Source: Diphasiastrum complanatum | Taxonomy: Eukaryota > Streptophyta > Lycopodiopsida > Lycopodiales > Lycopodiaceae | Length of the DNA: 64,000 nucleotides | Assembly (NCBI GenBank): GCA_029204225.1 | Contig: CM055099.1 | Coordinates: 58,930,482-58,994,481, forward strand | Direction: 5' to 3' | Shown: positions 24,983 to 35,900 of the stretch, piece after piece | Layout: every line of letters begins with the position of its first letter | Numbering within the stretch: position 1 is the first letter of the stretch | Program-made: the position numbers and the translations under genes | The notes under the pieces: generated by a model | Told to the model about the DNA's origin: nothing | Database searches by the model: none | Seen by the model: the letters and a program-made list of their open reading frames with translations, nothing else

Positions 24983-27900
24983 ATGAGTCGACGACACACA
25001 AGTATGGAAAGGAACTTCCATGGGGCAACCCCCAAGATTGGTTCAAGATTGTTATTCTTATCAGGAAAGATCGCGGGGAGGAAGTTAGATTTCATGATCG
25101 ACTCCGCAGCTTCACATAACTATATCTCAAGGAGCGTAGTGGAACAATTCAGCTTGCCGACCAGGAATGTTACATCTACTCTCAAGGTAGAAACAACGAA
25201 GGGAGCACTAGATGTAGACAAAGCGACATTGAACATCCCGGTGCAGATTGGAAGATGGAAGGCTAAACTTAGCTTTGTGATTTTAGAGATGGATGCCTTC
25301 GATGTGATTTTGGGCCTCCCTTGGTTAAATGAACACTATATCGCAGTTTTGGGTAGGAGCTCAAACTTGGTCCTCTTGGATTATAAGGAACAAATCTGCG
25401 TGACAAAAGCCCTGCCCGGAGGAAATGCTAAGGATACCGATATTGAACAAAATCTGGTTGCAGCATTAGCGATGAAAAGAATGGCGAAAGGGAAAAGGTC
25501 AAAGTGCTTTTTTTGCATCTGTCGAGAAGTCCCAGAAGAAAACTTGCCAAAAGAAGTGGCAGATCTGCTAGAAGAATTTAGCGATGTGTTCCCGGAGGAA
25601 CTCCCAGCTAAGCTACCTCCTTGAAGACCAGTGGACCATAAAATTGAGTTGGTACCAGGAACAGAGCCAACTTCACGAGCACCCTACAGAATGTCACAAG
25701 AGGAGTTGGGGGAATTGAAACGACAACTTGGTGAATTGATAGACAAAGGTTTTATTAGACCTCGCGCTTCACCTTTTGGAGCCCCAGTGTTGTTCGTGGA
25801 AAAGGCGGACAAAACTCTTCGAATGTGTGTAGATTATCGCATGCTTAACAAGAGTACCATCAAGAACAAGTACCCCATGCCTAGAATTGATGACCTATTA
25901 GACCAACTCAAACATGCCAAATACTTTAGCCGAATAGATCTCAGATCTGGATATCATCAAATTCAAATAGCTAAAGGTGATGAGCAGAAAACGACGTTTC
26001 GAACGCGGTACGGGAGTCACGAGTTCCTGGTGATGCCATTCGGTCTAACAAACGCACCAGCCACTTTTTGCACGTTGATGAACAATATATTTCAAGACTG
26101 CCTGGATGAATTTGTCATTGTGTACATCGATGACATCTTAGTATTTAGCCGGAGCCTTAAAGATCACATTAAACATTTAAGGACAGTTCTCCAACGACTG
26201 AGGAGGAACTGCTTGTTCGCGAAAAGAGAGAAATGCGAGTTTGTGGTGGAGGAAGTTGACTTCCTTGGACATGTTATAGGCCACGGACGGATTCGAATGG
26301 ATCCTAAGAAGATCAAGGCTATCTTGGATTGGCTAGCACCTAAAACTGTTCATGGCATCAAACCCTTTGTGGGCTTATGTAACTTTTACAAGAGATTCAT
26401 TGAGGCATTTAGCAAAATTGTGGCACCACTGTTGGAGCATACCAAGACTCATCTGAAGATGACATGGACACCGGAATGTGAAGCAGCGTTCCAAGAACTA
26501 AAACGACGAATCACTCAAGAACCCATCCTTGCCTTACCGGACTTTAGCAAACCTTTTGAAATACATACAGACGCGTCGAACTTTGCTATTGGGGCCGTGC
26601 TGATGCAAGATGGAAAACCTGTTGCATATTTTTCAAAGAAATTGAGTGACGTAGAGCGACGATGGCCAACTCATGAAAAAGAAATGGTCGCAGTAGTTCA
26701 AGCAGTGGAGCATTGGAGACATTATGTGGCAGGAAAACCCTTTAAGGCGTTCACTGATAATGTATCACTCAAATACTTCTCATCCCAAGGTATGCTCACG
26801 CCAAAGCAAATGCGATGGCAAAACTTTCTCTCAAAATTCAATATAGACATTTTACACACGGCAGGAAAGAACAATGTGGTGGCGGACGCACTAAGTAGAC
26901 AGGAACACTTGATGGCAACAGTGACAACTCAGGTGACTGGCCTACTCCAAGAAATCAGGGAGAATTATGGTGTAGATGCGTTGGCGAAGGACTTAATGAT
27001 TGAATTCCAGCTGGGAAAGCCTCATAAACATTTCACTTGGAAAGATCAAATGGTTGTTTATAAACAACGCAGAGTATATGTCCCAGACAACATCAACCTG
27101 AGGAAGAAAGTCTTGCGAGAACATCATGACGTACTAGCCGCCGGGCATCCAGGGGTGAATCGCATGTATGAACTTCTCAAAAGAGGCTTCTATTGGCCAA
27201 GTATGTGGGCAGACGTTGAATCCTATGTGCAAACATGCCCGACATGTCAACAAGTGAAGGTGGAACCGCTAGCTCCAGTTGGACTACTCCAACCATTACC
27301 GGTACCAGCATACCTATGGGATTCAGTGACCATGGATTTTATTGTTCAACTACCACGGTGCCAAGGCTTCGACTCAATTTATGTGATGGTTGACCGATTT
27401 TGAAAGCAAGTTCATCTAGTACCAACTAAAAGTTCAGTGACAGCTGAAGAAGTGGCAAGGTTATTTTCCAAATGTGTTTTCAAATACCACGGCCTGCCTA
27501 GAACGATTATTTCTAACCGAGACACCAAGTTCGTCAGAAAGTTTTGGACTTGTCTATTTCGCCTCGTGGGAACCGGACTGAATTTCAATACTGCATATCA
27601 CCCTCAGACAGATGGGCAAACGGAGTGAGTCAATCGACAGATTGAACAATATTTACGAAATTATGTCGCTTGGGACCAATCCGATTGGGTCAACTACTTG
27701 GATATTCTCGAGTTTGCACATAACAACCAAGTGAACAGATCTACTAGAAGGGCACCCTTCGAGATAAGCAATGGTCGGATACCAATTGTTCCAAGCTCTT
27801 TTCTTACAGGCGTGCAGGAAACACCAGTACCCACTGTGGAGGAATTCATCAATGAGTGGCACACAAAGCTGACAGAGGTGAAGGCATTTTTAGAGCAGTC

Positions 27901-28448
27901 ACAAAGGAGTATGGCAGCTGACGTAAACCCACATCGACGAGAACTGGAATTTGAGGAAGGTGATCAAGTATGGCTAAACACAAAGAACATTGCGTTACCA
28001 AAAGGTTTTTTCTCATAAGTTCGCTCGACCTTATGCGGGACCATATTATGTCACCAAGAAGATCAACCCAGTGGCTTACTGATTAGCGCTGCCATCCAGC
28101 TTGGATATACACAATGTGTTTCATATCTCATTGCTCAAATGGTACAAACCAGATGAGCGATTTGATCGGCAACAGGAACTCCGTCACCCACCAACGACAC
28201 TTGATGACACGAAGAGGCAGCTTGTACCAGAACAAATATTGACACATAGAAAGCGAACCGGCGTTCAACGTGAATATCTAGTGAAGTGGCTACGGGCTCC
28301 ACTTATTGAGGCTTCTTGGGAGTACGAAGACAAACTTAAGGAGGGAGCCCCTGAAGTACTAGCAGATTATCTGCAGAAGAACCAACGCAATAGCCGTTTT
28401 CCCAGATCGGCACACAAAGCACTACCTGGCGGCATGCCTCCTACATAA
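24983..28448 (+). pseudogene. Ty3/gypsy pol polyprotein (protease-RT-RNase H-integrase-chromodomain), broken
   Basis: 24983-25621 carries the aspartic protease (motif DSAAS where D(S/T)GA is usual, flap-like region, LGLPWL). A TGA at 25622 precedes the RT. 25631-27400 holds RT (MPFGLTNAP, catalytic YIDD), RNase H (HTDAS, HEKEM, FTDN) and the integrase zinc-binding region (H...H, CPTC), with MDF of the core. Further stops lie near 27401, 27626 and 28081, and a one-base frameshift near 28010. The core Asp expected in SDRD is Asn (SNRD). The C-terminus (LTHRKRTGVQREYLVKWL...SWEYE) is a chromodomain, placing it with plant chromoviruses. It recombined with, or supplied enzymes for, gag-only relatives. 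Confidence 0.9.
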
Positions 28449-28689
28449 ACATTCATGGCCATTCTGAAATTCAAGGAACTTCCCGGTATCTTTCTTAAGT
28501 TTGTCAATAAATCACTTGCAGCTTTACACAGGTTTTACGTAAGTGAACTTTATATACACTTTTCCTGTGCTACTGCCAATGTATTTTGTAATTCAAAGTT
28601 GTTAAGGCCGGCGAATTAAGCCCGTGCCATATGTCCTAGGTCTAGTTTGGCCCCGATGAGGACATCAGCTTTTTCAAACGAGGGGAGGA

Positions 28690-29598
28690 TGTTGTAAAGC
28701 TGACTCAGGTGCACCCAGCGTGCCCTGTAAGACTCTAAGGGGTGACACTCCCTAAGGTCCCAGAGCAAGTTAGAACGTCAAGGACAGAGCCTCGGACCTG
28801 TGGTGAGCCAGTCAAGTAGTCACAAGTCATGAGCTAGCTCTGGAGCTCGAGTCACGGCCTAGTCAGGAAGCAAGTTGATTCTGCCACCGGAACGGCTCCC
28901 GGGACCCATGTCCGGGAGCCAGGCTGATTCTGCCAGGCTTGCCAGGCTTAATCAGCAAAATAAAAACTAAGTCCCAAAAAGCATGCTTTACCAGAAAGCA
29001 CTATGTTTCAGAACAGAGGGGGTGCGCCGACTCACAGCAGAACTATAGGGGGAGTCCGACAGACAAAAACTTGGGCAGCTCAACCAGCTCCAGGAATCCA
29101 GTCGCCAGGTTTCAGCTCCATCTACCAGCACGAGCCAGGCACAATGCCCAGCACGTATTGGTGGCCCCGAGACCGGTCAGTCTATGTATGAATGTAACCT
29201 TTTCCAAATCTAATAAAGTTGATCCTTGGGGATGATTACCATTTCAGTTTCGCCTCTGGGACTGGTCCAAGTGGAAGGACCCTTACTACAACCGTTTTGT
29301 GTCACTGGCCCTAAGGGTCCCTGTCATCGACATGGGGCTTGACGCTATGCCAATTGGTCGGCCACTATGCCTTGGGTTTTATGTGTGGCTTGTCTTTGCC
29401 TTTGGTTACCTTTTGGGGACGGATTCTGAGTTGGCTTTCGGGTTGGTTGGGATTCCAGTTTTCTTAAGTCTGAATGGTTAAGCTTGTTACGTTTCTGAGT
29501 TGGCTTTTACGTAAGTGCATGATGGATGAATGTTAGACTTAAGCGCGTGTTGGGGAAACCGCTCAAGTCCCAGCGCCCTTTGAGGCGCCGACGCAACA
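28690..29598 (+). repeat. LTR A, 3' LTR of the pol element
   Basis: 909 bp with TGTTG...CAACA ends, preceded by a purine tract and followed by TCTCG (29599-29603) and LTR B sequence. Confidence 0.9.
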
Positions 29599-30386
29599 TC
29601 TCGCCTTGGCATGCTAGCGCCCCGGAGACTAGGGTCGGTCACACACTTGTAATGTAACCTTCTCAGATTTATCAATAAAGTGGGATTTTTCTCAAACTGA
29701 CTCTGATTACCTTCTGGGTTTCAGTGTTCGGTAAAAGCGCCAGTTGTAAGGCCGCTTCCAAATTTTAAACTTGGCACATAGCTGAGGGTCGTATCCCAGG
29801 ACGCCAGCGGTATGCCGTCGGGACCATTCGGTCCGTGGCGCCAGCGGTATGCTGTCGGGACCATTTGGTCCAGGAATTGGTTGTTTCCATATCTGTTGCG
29901 GCTTGTGGTTCTGAGTGTTCCTTGCATGAATGTGAATGGGTTAAGCTCTTGGGGAACGGGCTTTAACCTGTCGGCTAAGTTGGATGGCTTGCTTGGGTGG
30001 AAATTACCTGTTAATGGCTGTCCAGTCTGGCGTGGCGCCAGGTTGGCTTCCAGCGCTCGTGACGAAGCTTTCAGTTGGTTAAGTCTGATGTAAGTCAGAC
30101 CGCTTGCTTGGAATGGATGTTACTCGTTTGTAACGAATCTTCGAGTTGGTTAAGTTTGATGTATGTCGGGCAGCTTGCTTGGAGGGAAGTCACCCACATC
30201 GGGACCCCCAATTTGGCATGGCGCCAGGTTGGATCTCAATGTTGGTTTTCGGAACTTCAAGTTGGTTAAGTTTGATCGTTGTGGGCGAGTTGGCTGCTTG
30301 TATGTCAAGTGGGGTTGGATGGCAAGAGTTGAAGGCTGGGAAGCTAAGTCGTGATTCCCGGCTCCCTTTGGGATGCCTGCGCTACA
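29599..30386 (+). repeat. LTR B, right part of second nested LTR
   Basis: It continues LTR B from TCTCGCC to GCGCTACA at 30386, followed by the duplicated GTCAC. It is the partner of 16011-16433. Confidence 0.8.
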
Positions 30387-31134
30387 GTCACACACTTGAA
30401 ATGTAACCTTCTCAGATTTATCAATAAAGTGAAATTTTCCTCAGTTTGACTCTGATTACCTTCTGGGTTTCAGTGTTCGGTAAAAGCGCCAGCTGTAAGG
30501 CCACTTCAAAATTTTTAAGTTGGCACATAGCTGAGGGTCGTATCCCGGGACGCCAGCGGTATGCTGTCGGGACCATTCGGTCCGTGGCGCCAGCGGTATG
30601 CTGTCGGGACCATTTGGTTCAGGAACTGGTTGTTTCCATATCTGTCGCGGCTTGTGGTTCTGAGTGTTCCTTGCATGAACGTGATGGGTTAAGCTCTTGG
30701 GGAACGGGCTCTAACCTGTCGGCTGAGTTGGATGGCTTGCTTGGCTGGATGTTACCTGTTTATGGCTGTCCAGTATGGCGTGGCGCCAGGTTGGCTTCCA
30801 GCGCTCGTGACGAAGCTTTCAGTTGGTTAACTCTGATGTAAGTCAGACCGCTTGCTTGGAATGGATGTTACTCGTTTGTAACGAAGCTTCGAGTTGGTTA
30901 AGTTTGATGTATGACGGGCGGCTTGCTTGGAGGGAAGTCACCCACATCGCGACCCCCAATCTGGCATGGCGCTAGGTTGGATCTCAATGTTGGTTTTCGG
31001 AACTTCAAGTTGGTTAAGTCTGATCGTTGTTGGCGAGTTGGCTGCTTGTATGTCAAGGGGGTTTGGATGACAAGAGTTGAAGACTGGAAAGCTAAGTCGT
31101 GGTTTCAGGTTCCCTTTGAGATGCCTGCGCTACA
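30387..31134 (+). repeat. LTR B, right part of outermost solo LTR
   Basis: It resumes at GTCACACACTTGAAATG and ends GCGCTACA at 31134, followed by CATTA, which duplicates 15509-15513. This is the closest retroelement edge to GLDP. Confidence 0.85.
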
Positions 31135-31724
31135 CATTATCTACGGGAAGACCTGAGCCCCTCGGGCCTTCCTTGTAGGTCGGGCCATGCCCTCGGGCTC
31201 CCGCTCTCGAGCATGGGCCCTCCCAGAACGGAAGGCCCTGCTAAGGTAAAGGTGTTGGTGGACATTGGATTGACATGTTTATTGCAAGGAAAAATTGAGT
31301 CCACACTCGCGTCCTCCCATCCCATCTGCATCTCCACCTCTCCTTTCCTCCCTCCACCTGATCTTTTTACTTGCTGGAATGGGTGGCAATGCTTGGAATG
31401 GGTGGCAATGCAGCTGCCTTGTGCTGTGATGGCCCACTCCCTCGCCAGGCTCGCCTCTCTTTCCATATCCGATGAACACCTTCAGTTAGTTGGATGGACG
31501 ACGACTTATGAATGGACAAACAAACCCAAATAAAATAATCTCTCTCTCTCTCTCTCTCTCTCGCCTTTATACAATTTAGCTCTGCGCTCTTTAAGACCAA
31601 AGCCATACTGCACTGGATCGGGGAGAGAGAGAGAGAGGGAGAGAGGAGATATTTTGTGCTTGCTTTGATTTGTGGGTGCAGTCATTCTGAAAGAGGAAGC
31701 GAGGAGGGCGCAGAAGGGTGAGCT
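31135..31724 (+). promoter_or_regulatory. GLDP promoter and 5' untranslated region
   Basis: 590 bp lie between the LTR B edge and the GLDP start. A CT tract (31539-31562), a TATA-like TTTATACAA at about 31566 and a GA tract (about 31622-31640) resemble plant core-promoter pyrimidine and GAGA elements. I infer transcription from about 31590-31620. At 31164-31238 lies a two-step palindrome (outer arms GGGCCTTCC/GGAAGGCCC, inner arms GGGCCATGC/GCATGGGCCC). Anything further upstream is retroelement DNA, so long-range control sequences must lie within this stretch, in introns, or in the LTR. Confidence 0.5.
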
Positions 31725-32942
31725 ATGGCGCGCACAGGGCGGACGGTGGTCAGGCGCTTGCTGCAGCACGCCCTGCGTCGGCCTACTACTGTGCCCCATG
31801 CATCCCCGCGGATTGTCTCCTCGCTTCTCCGTTGTGGCTCATTGACCGCTCCGCTTCCCAGCACCACTGCACGGAGCAAGACAGTCAATCTAGAATTTGC
31901 CGATGCTTTGCCTTGGTCTGCCAGAGCGATTTCCATTGAAGCTCTCAAGCCTAGCGACACGTTCCCTAGGCGCCATAACAGCGCCACGCCCAAAGAACAG
32001 CATGTAATGTCTGAATTATGCGGCTTTCCGAGTCTAGATTCTCTTGTTGATGCCACAGTTCCAAAGGCGATAAGGAGCTCTGCTTTGCAGCTTAGCAAAT
32101 TTGATGATGGCTTAACTGAGAGCCAAATGCTCGCCCACATGAAGCATCTAGCTTCCAAGAATCAAATATTCAAATCTTACATTGGAATGGGATACTATAA
32201 TACCATCGTCCCTCCTGTGATCCTTCGCAACATCATGGAGAATCCTGGGTGGTATACTCAGTATACTCCTTATCAAGCAGAAATTTCTCAAGGGAGGTTA
32301 GAATCTTTGCTCAACTATCAAACTGTGATCACTGATCTCACCGGGCTCCCTATGTCAAATGCATCTTTGCTGGACGAAGGCACGGCTGCTGCAGAAGCCA
32401 TGACCATGTGTAGCAGCATTGCTAAGGGAGTGAAGCCCACCTTCTTTATCGCTAACAATTGCCATCCGCAGACGATCGATGTGTGCCAAACACGTGCAGG
32501 AGGTCTGGGATTGAAAGTGGTGGTGGCTGATCCAAAGAATTTTGATTACAGCAGTAAGGATGTGTGCGGAGTGCTGGTGCAATACCCAGCCACCGATGGC
32601 GAGGTGGTTGACTACTCTAACCTCGTAAGCACTGCACATTCGCATGGTGTCAAAGTGGTAATGGCCACAGATTTATTGGCACTGACAATCCTCCGTCCTC
32701 CAGGGGAGATTGGAGCAGACATGGCGATCGGTTGCGCTCAAAGATTTGGAGTGCCGATGGGTTATGGCGGACCACACGCAGCTTTCCTGGCAACGTCTCA
32801 AGAGTACAAGCGCCTGATGCCAGGACGCATCATCGGAGTGAGTGTGGACTCGTCCGGAAAGCCAGCTCTTCGAATGGCCATGCAGACTCGTGAGCAACAC
32901 ATTCGTCGTGACAAAGCTACCAGCAACATTTGCACTGCACAG
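31725..32942 (+). CDS. GLDP: GLDP exon 1 (presequence and N-terminal half)
   Basis: 406 codons. About the first 70-80 residues are Arg/Ser/Ala-rich and poor in acids, as expected of a matrix-targeting presequence. The mature part then begins near the motif FPRRHNSAT. The rest is the N-terminal PLP-fold half ([40 protein letters not shown]), which in the plant enzyme is the non-catalytic partner of the C-terminal half. It ends ...NICTAQ before a GTCGGC donor, and exon 2 continues with [15 protein letters not shown], a conserved join. Confidence 0.97.
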
Positions 32943-35900
32943 GTCGGCTGCTTTCTCATGGATAATTCATCTTGACGTCTGATTATTTTGCAATCCTGTC
33001 TTCATCGTAAAGGGAATCGATAATCGAAACTGAGCCTACAGTTTGCACTCCAGCTAGCTGCAACGAAATGTGCTCACATTCTTTTATCTGTACCATGGCG
33101 TTTTCACTTGCTTTTTACATCTCCCTTTTTCTTTCTCCAAGTTGTTTGGTGCCTAAATTTTCAGAAGAAGTATCGCTACGGCATAGTGCTTGCTTGTCTA
33201 GGGATTCTTTTCCATAGTTTGCCTGCTCATTTCTCCACCAATTTTACAACTGTCTTTTCGATTACCTCAGTTATTGTTTTAAAGGGCAAAAAACAAAAAA
33301 TAAAGATTCATTTTGCGAATAGATCACTTGCGATTTGGCTCCTGCAGGCGCTTTTGGCGAACATGGCGGCCATGTATGCAGTCTATCATGGTCCTGATGG
33401 TCTGAAAACCATAGCAGACAGGGTCCATGGCCTGGCAACAGTCTTTGCAGCTGGCATAACAAAGCTGGAGGGATGCGAAGTAGGCAAAGGTGCCTTTTTT
33501 GATACGATCAGAGTCACAGTTGCTGGTGGTAAGGCTCAGGAAGTAGCAGACATAGCAGTCAAACAGGGAGTCAATCTGCGAGTGCTCGATGCAAACACGG
33601 TTAGCATTCCAGAATCTTCCACAGCAATATGCTACGCATTACATTCGCTGCAACCAAGATGATCTTTCTTTCATAACATTGCCTTGTGTAAAAATCGTTT
33701 TCCGAGTTTTGGTTATTGATGTACTCCACTTGATTATGATACCAAACCTGAAATACTTAATGTTTAGTTAGTGGTACCTTTGCTGTACTTCCGAGTCATA
33801 GGTTTTGTATACTTCTATTGTGGTTGTTCAATGGAAAATAATAATAGAGGAAGTGGGGCAGGGGGGTTAGTGTGGATTCCTTGGAGATTCTTGTCTGCAA
33901 GCAGATGTTGACAGTCATCACAGCATACTCCTCATGTTCAAAGTTAGTGGCTTCAGTCAGAGGCTTAAACAAATATGTAATGTAGTGACAGAAGGCAGAT
34001 ACTTTCCAAGATGACTCCATAGTTCCAAAGAATCATGATTCAAAACTTTCTGAATTGGTTGGCAATTTGAATCCAGTTTTGAATGGTCGATTTTTATCTT
34101 ACAATTAGTGAAACTTGTAAGGTTAAGAAAGCTTTGTATAGGTTAATGGTTATGGCTGTAGTCTGGCTCCAAGGGCTTGGTACAGCACTTAGAACCCTGT
34201 TCTGACCCTTTTGTGCCGAACGTACTGTACATTCCGGAAGGTACTGGGTCGGAATGTTTTTTCGGAATGTAGTATTTCTAGTGCTTAATTGTTCACACAA
34301 ATTGACAGCCACCATCTTTTCTACAAGCAGTGCTCCCTCCACAATTTACAAGAACATAACACAGCTGTAGTATGATATATAGTGCACATTAGTGAGAAAT
34401 TAGTCTTCTGAGATTCCTTCCATATGTAAGTATCATCAAAACATCCTGAAAGGAACCATTTCGGTTTGCATTACAGCTTCCCCTCGAGGTACTTTCCTGT
34501 TTAGAAAAGGAGGACTTTCCTGCAGCCGCAGTAGCTAGCCAGGTGTTCTTAACACTTTCAAGTGGTAAGCTTGATACTACAGGCTGACCTCGACAGGTTA
34601 TTTCCACCTGAAAGTAACCTTTCCTTCCAATTTCCACCATAAATGAAGCAAAAGTAGGTAGAGATTGTGAACCTACCTCATGATAGTTCATTAGACGATC
34701 CTTGATGTGGAGGATTGCCTTCAATTGGCGAGACTCCTCTTCCATTTCATCTGACAGATCCTCTGCGTCTGTGTAGGTGTAGGCAGCAGCTCTATCATTC
34801 ATCTCTGGACAAGCCACCAGATCTGAGGAGTGAGGGTTTCACAGAGAAGCCTTTTGCCCCATCTCTCTGCTCAGAGCTGAGTGAGGTAGAGAATGGTGGA
34901 TTTGATGGCCGGAACAGCGATATTCTTCAGCATCGTGCTTTTTTCCTTTGTTACAAAAAAATGTATTCTTTAAAATTTTTTTTTGGTCAAGTTCCGGAAT
35001 GGAACGTGTTCCATTCCAGAACGGGCAACTAGGGTACAGCAGTACACAATTTCAATAAATCTACCAAGCCTCATTAAATTTTCTTGGACTGATGGTGGCC
35101 AATGAAGTCAATCATAGATAGCCTGAATCATTTGGCTCATTGTCATGTCTGACCATATTTTCATGGTTCATGGAAGTCTCATAACATGTAAAATATGATA
35201 TTTTTTGCATTTTGCTGCTTATGACATTTAACTAGAATAGTGATGGGTGTCTGATGTAGATTGCATTCACATATTTTTGCCAGATTCTGGTATACAGTTT
35301 GGCTATTTCAAATTACTAATGCATGTAAGGGCATTTCATATCTAATTCCATTCAATAAAGAATGATGCTGATGAGTCATGTGGATAATGCAGGTAACTGT
35401 ATCATTTGATGAAACAACTACGGTGGAAGATGTTGATCAATTGCTACAAATTGTTACTGGTGGAAAGGTTAAAGCAGAAACTGACTACTCTTTTCTGTTA
35501 ATGACATGTATACTATTTTTTGAACCTAGCCTTCTGCTATGAAACTGTGTACGCATGAATTCTAAAATCCAACTCCTTAAAATATACAGTGCCACTTTAT
35601 TACTCGGTGCTCGGCATATTTAAAATCTGTTTAATGTTTGGACTTTTTTGTCTAGGCTACTTTGACAACCAAATCTCTTGCACCAAAAGCCCAATCTGCA
35701 ATTCCAAAGACACTGATTCGTGAGAGTTCATATCTCACTCATCCAATTTTCAACATGTGAGTCAAGAGACGGTTGAAAAATCTGACACATTTAACTCTTT
35801 TAGGACAAGGAAATGGCGACCATTACTAGCTTGCAGATGTACATTTCAGTAATAGTCCAAGGCCTGACACAGATTGTGTTTTTCAGGTACCACTCAGAGC

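Larger units (their letters stand above)
24737..29598 (+). mobile_element. Ty3/gypsy chromovirus-type element, pol only, with 3' LTR A
   Basis: It starts inside a leader homologous to the reverse complement of about 22200-22360. Then come protease, reverse transcriptase, RNase H, integrase and a chromodomain. A polypurine tract (ACGAGGGGAGGA, to 28689) follows, then LTR A (28690-29598) and TCTCG. There is no gag and no adjacent 5' LTR. The sister LTR at 16434-17350 has the same flanking TCTCG and may once have been its 5' LTR, with later rearrangement in between. Confidence 0.85.
15514..31134. mobile_element. nested LTR retrotransposon complex, outermost boundary
   Basis: The outer level is an LTR B split into 15514-16010 and 30392-31134 (about 1240 bp together) and flanked by CATTA at 15509-15513 and 31135-31139. 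The second level is another LTR B, 16011-30386, with duplicated GTCAC at 16006-16010 and 30387-30391. Within that, LTR A copies sit at the site TCTCG. A minus-strand gag-only element (18539-23760, duplicated CTCAG) sits inside a minus-strand LTR B. Every boundary was read directly from TG...CA ends and 5-bp duplications, so the order of insertion can be inferred. Confidence 0.85.

Noticed and set aside
16011-30386. One intact 14-kb retrotransposon with composite A-in-B LTRs
   Set aside because: The right end lacks the LTR B left part before LTR A, and the interior contains opposite-strand leader and LTRs. Nested insertion plus rearrangement explains it better.
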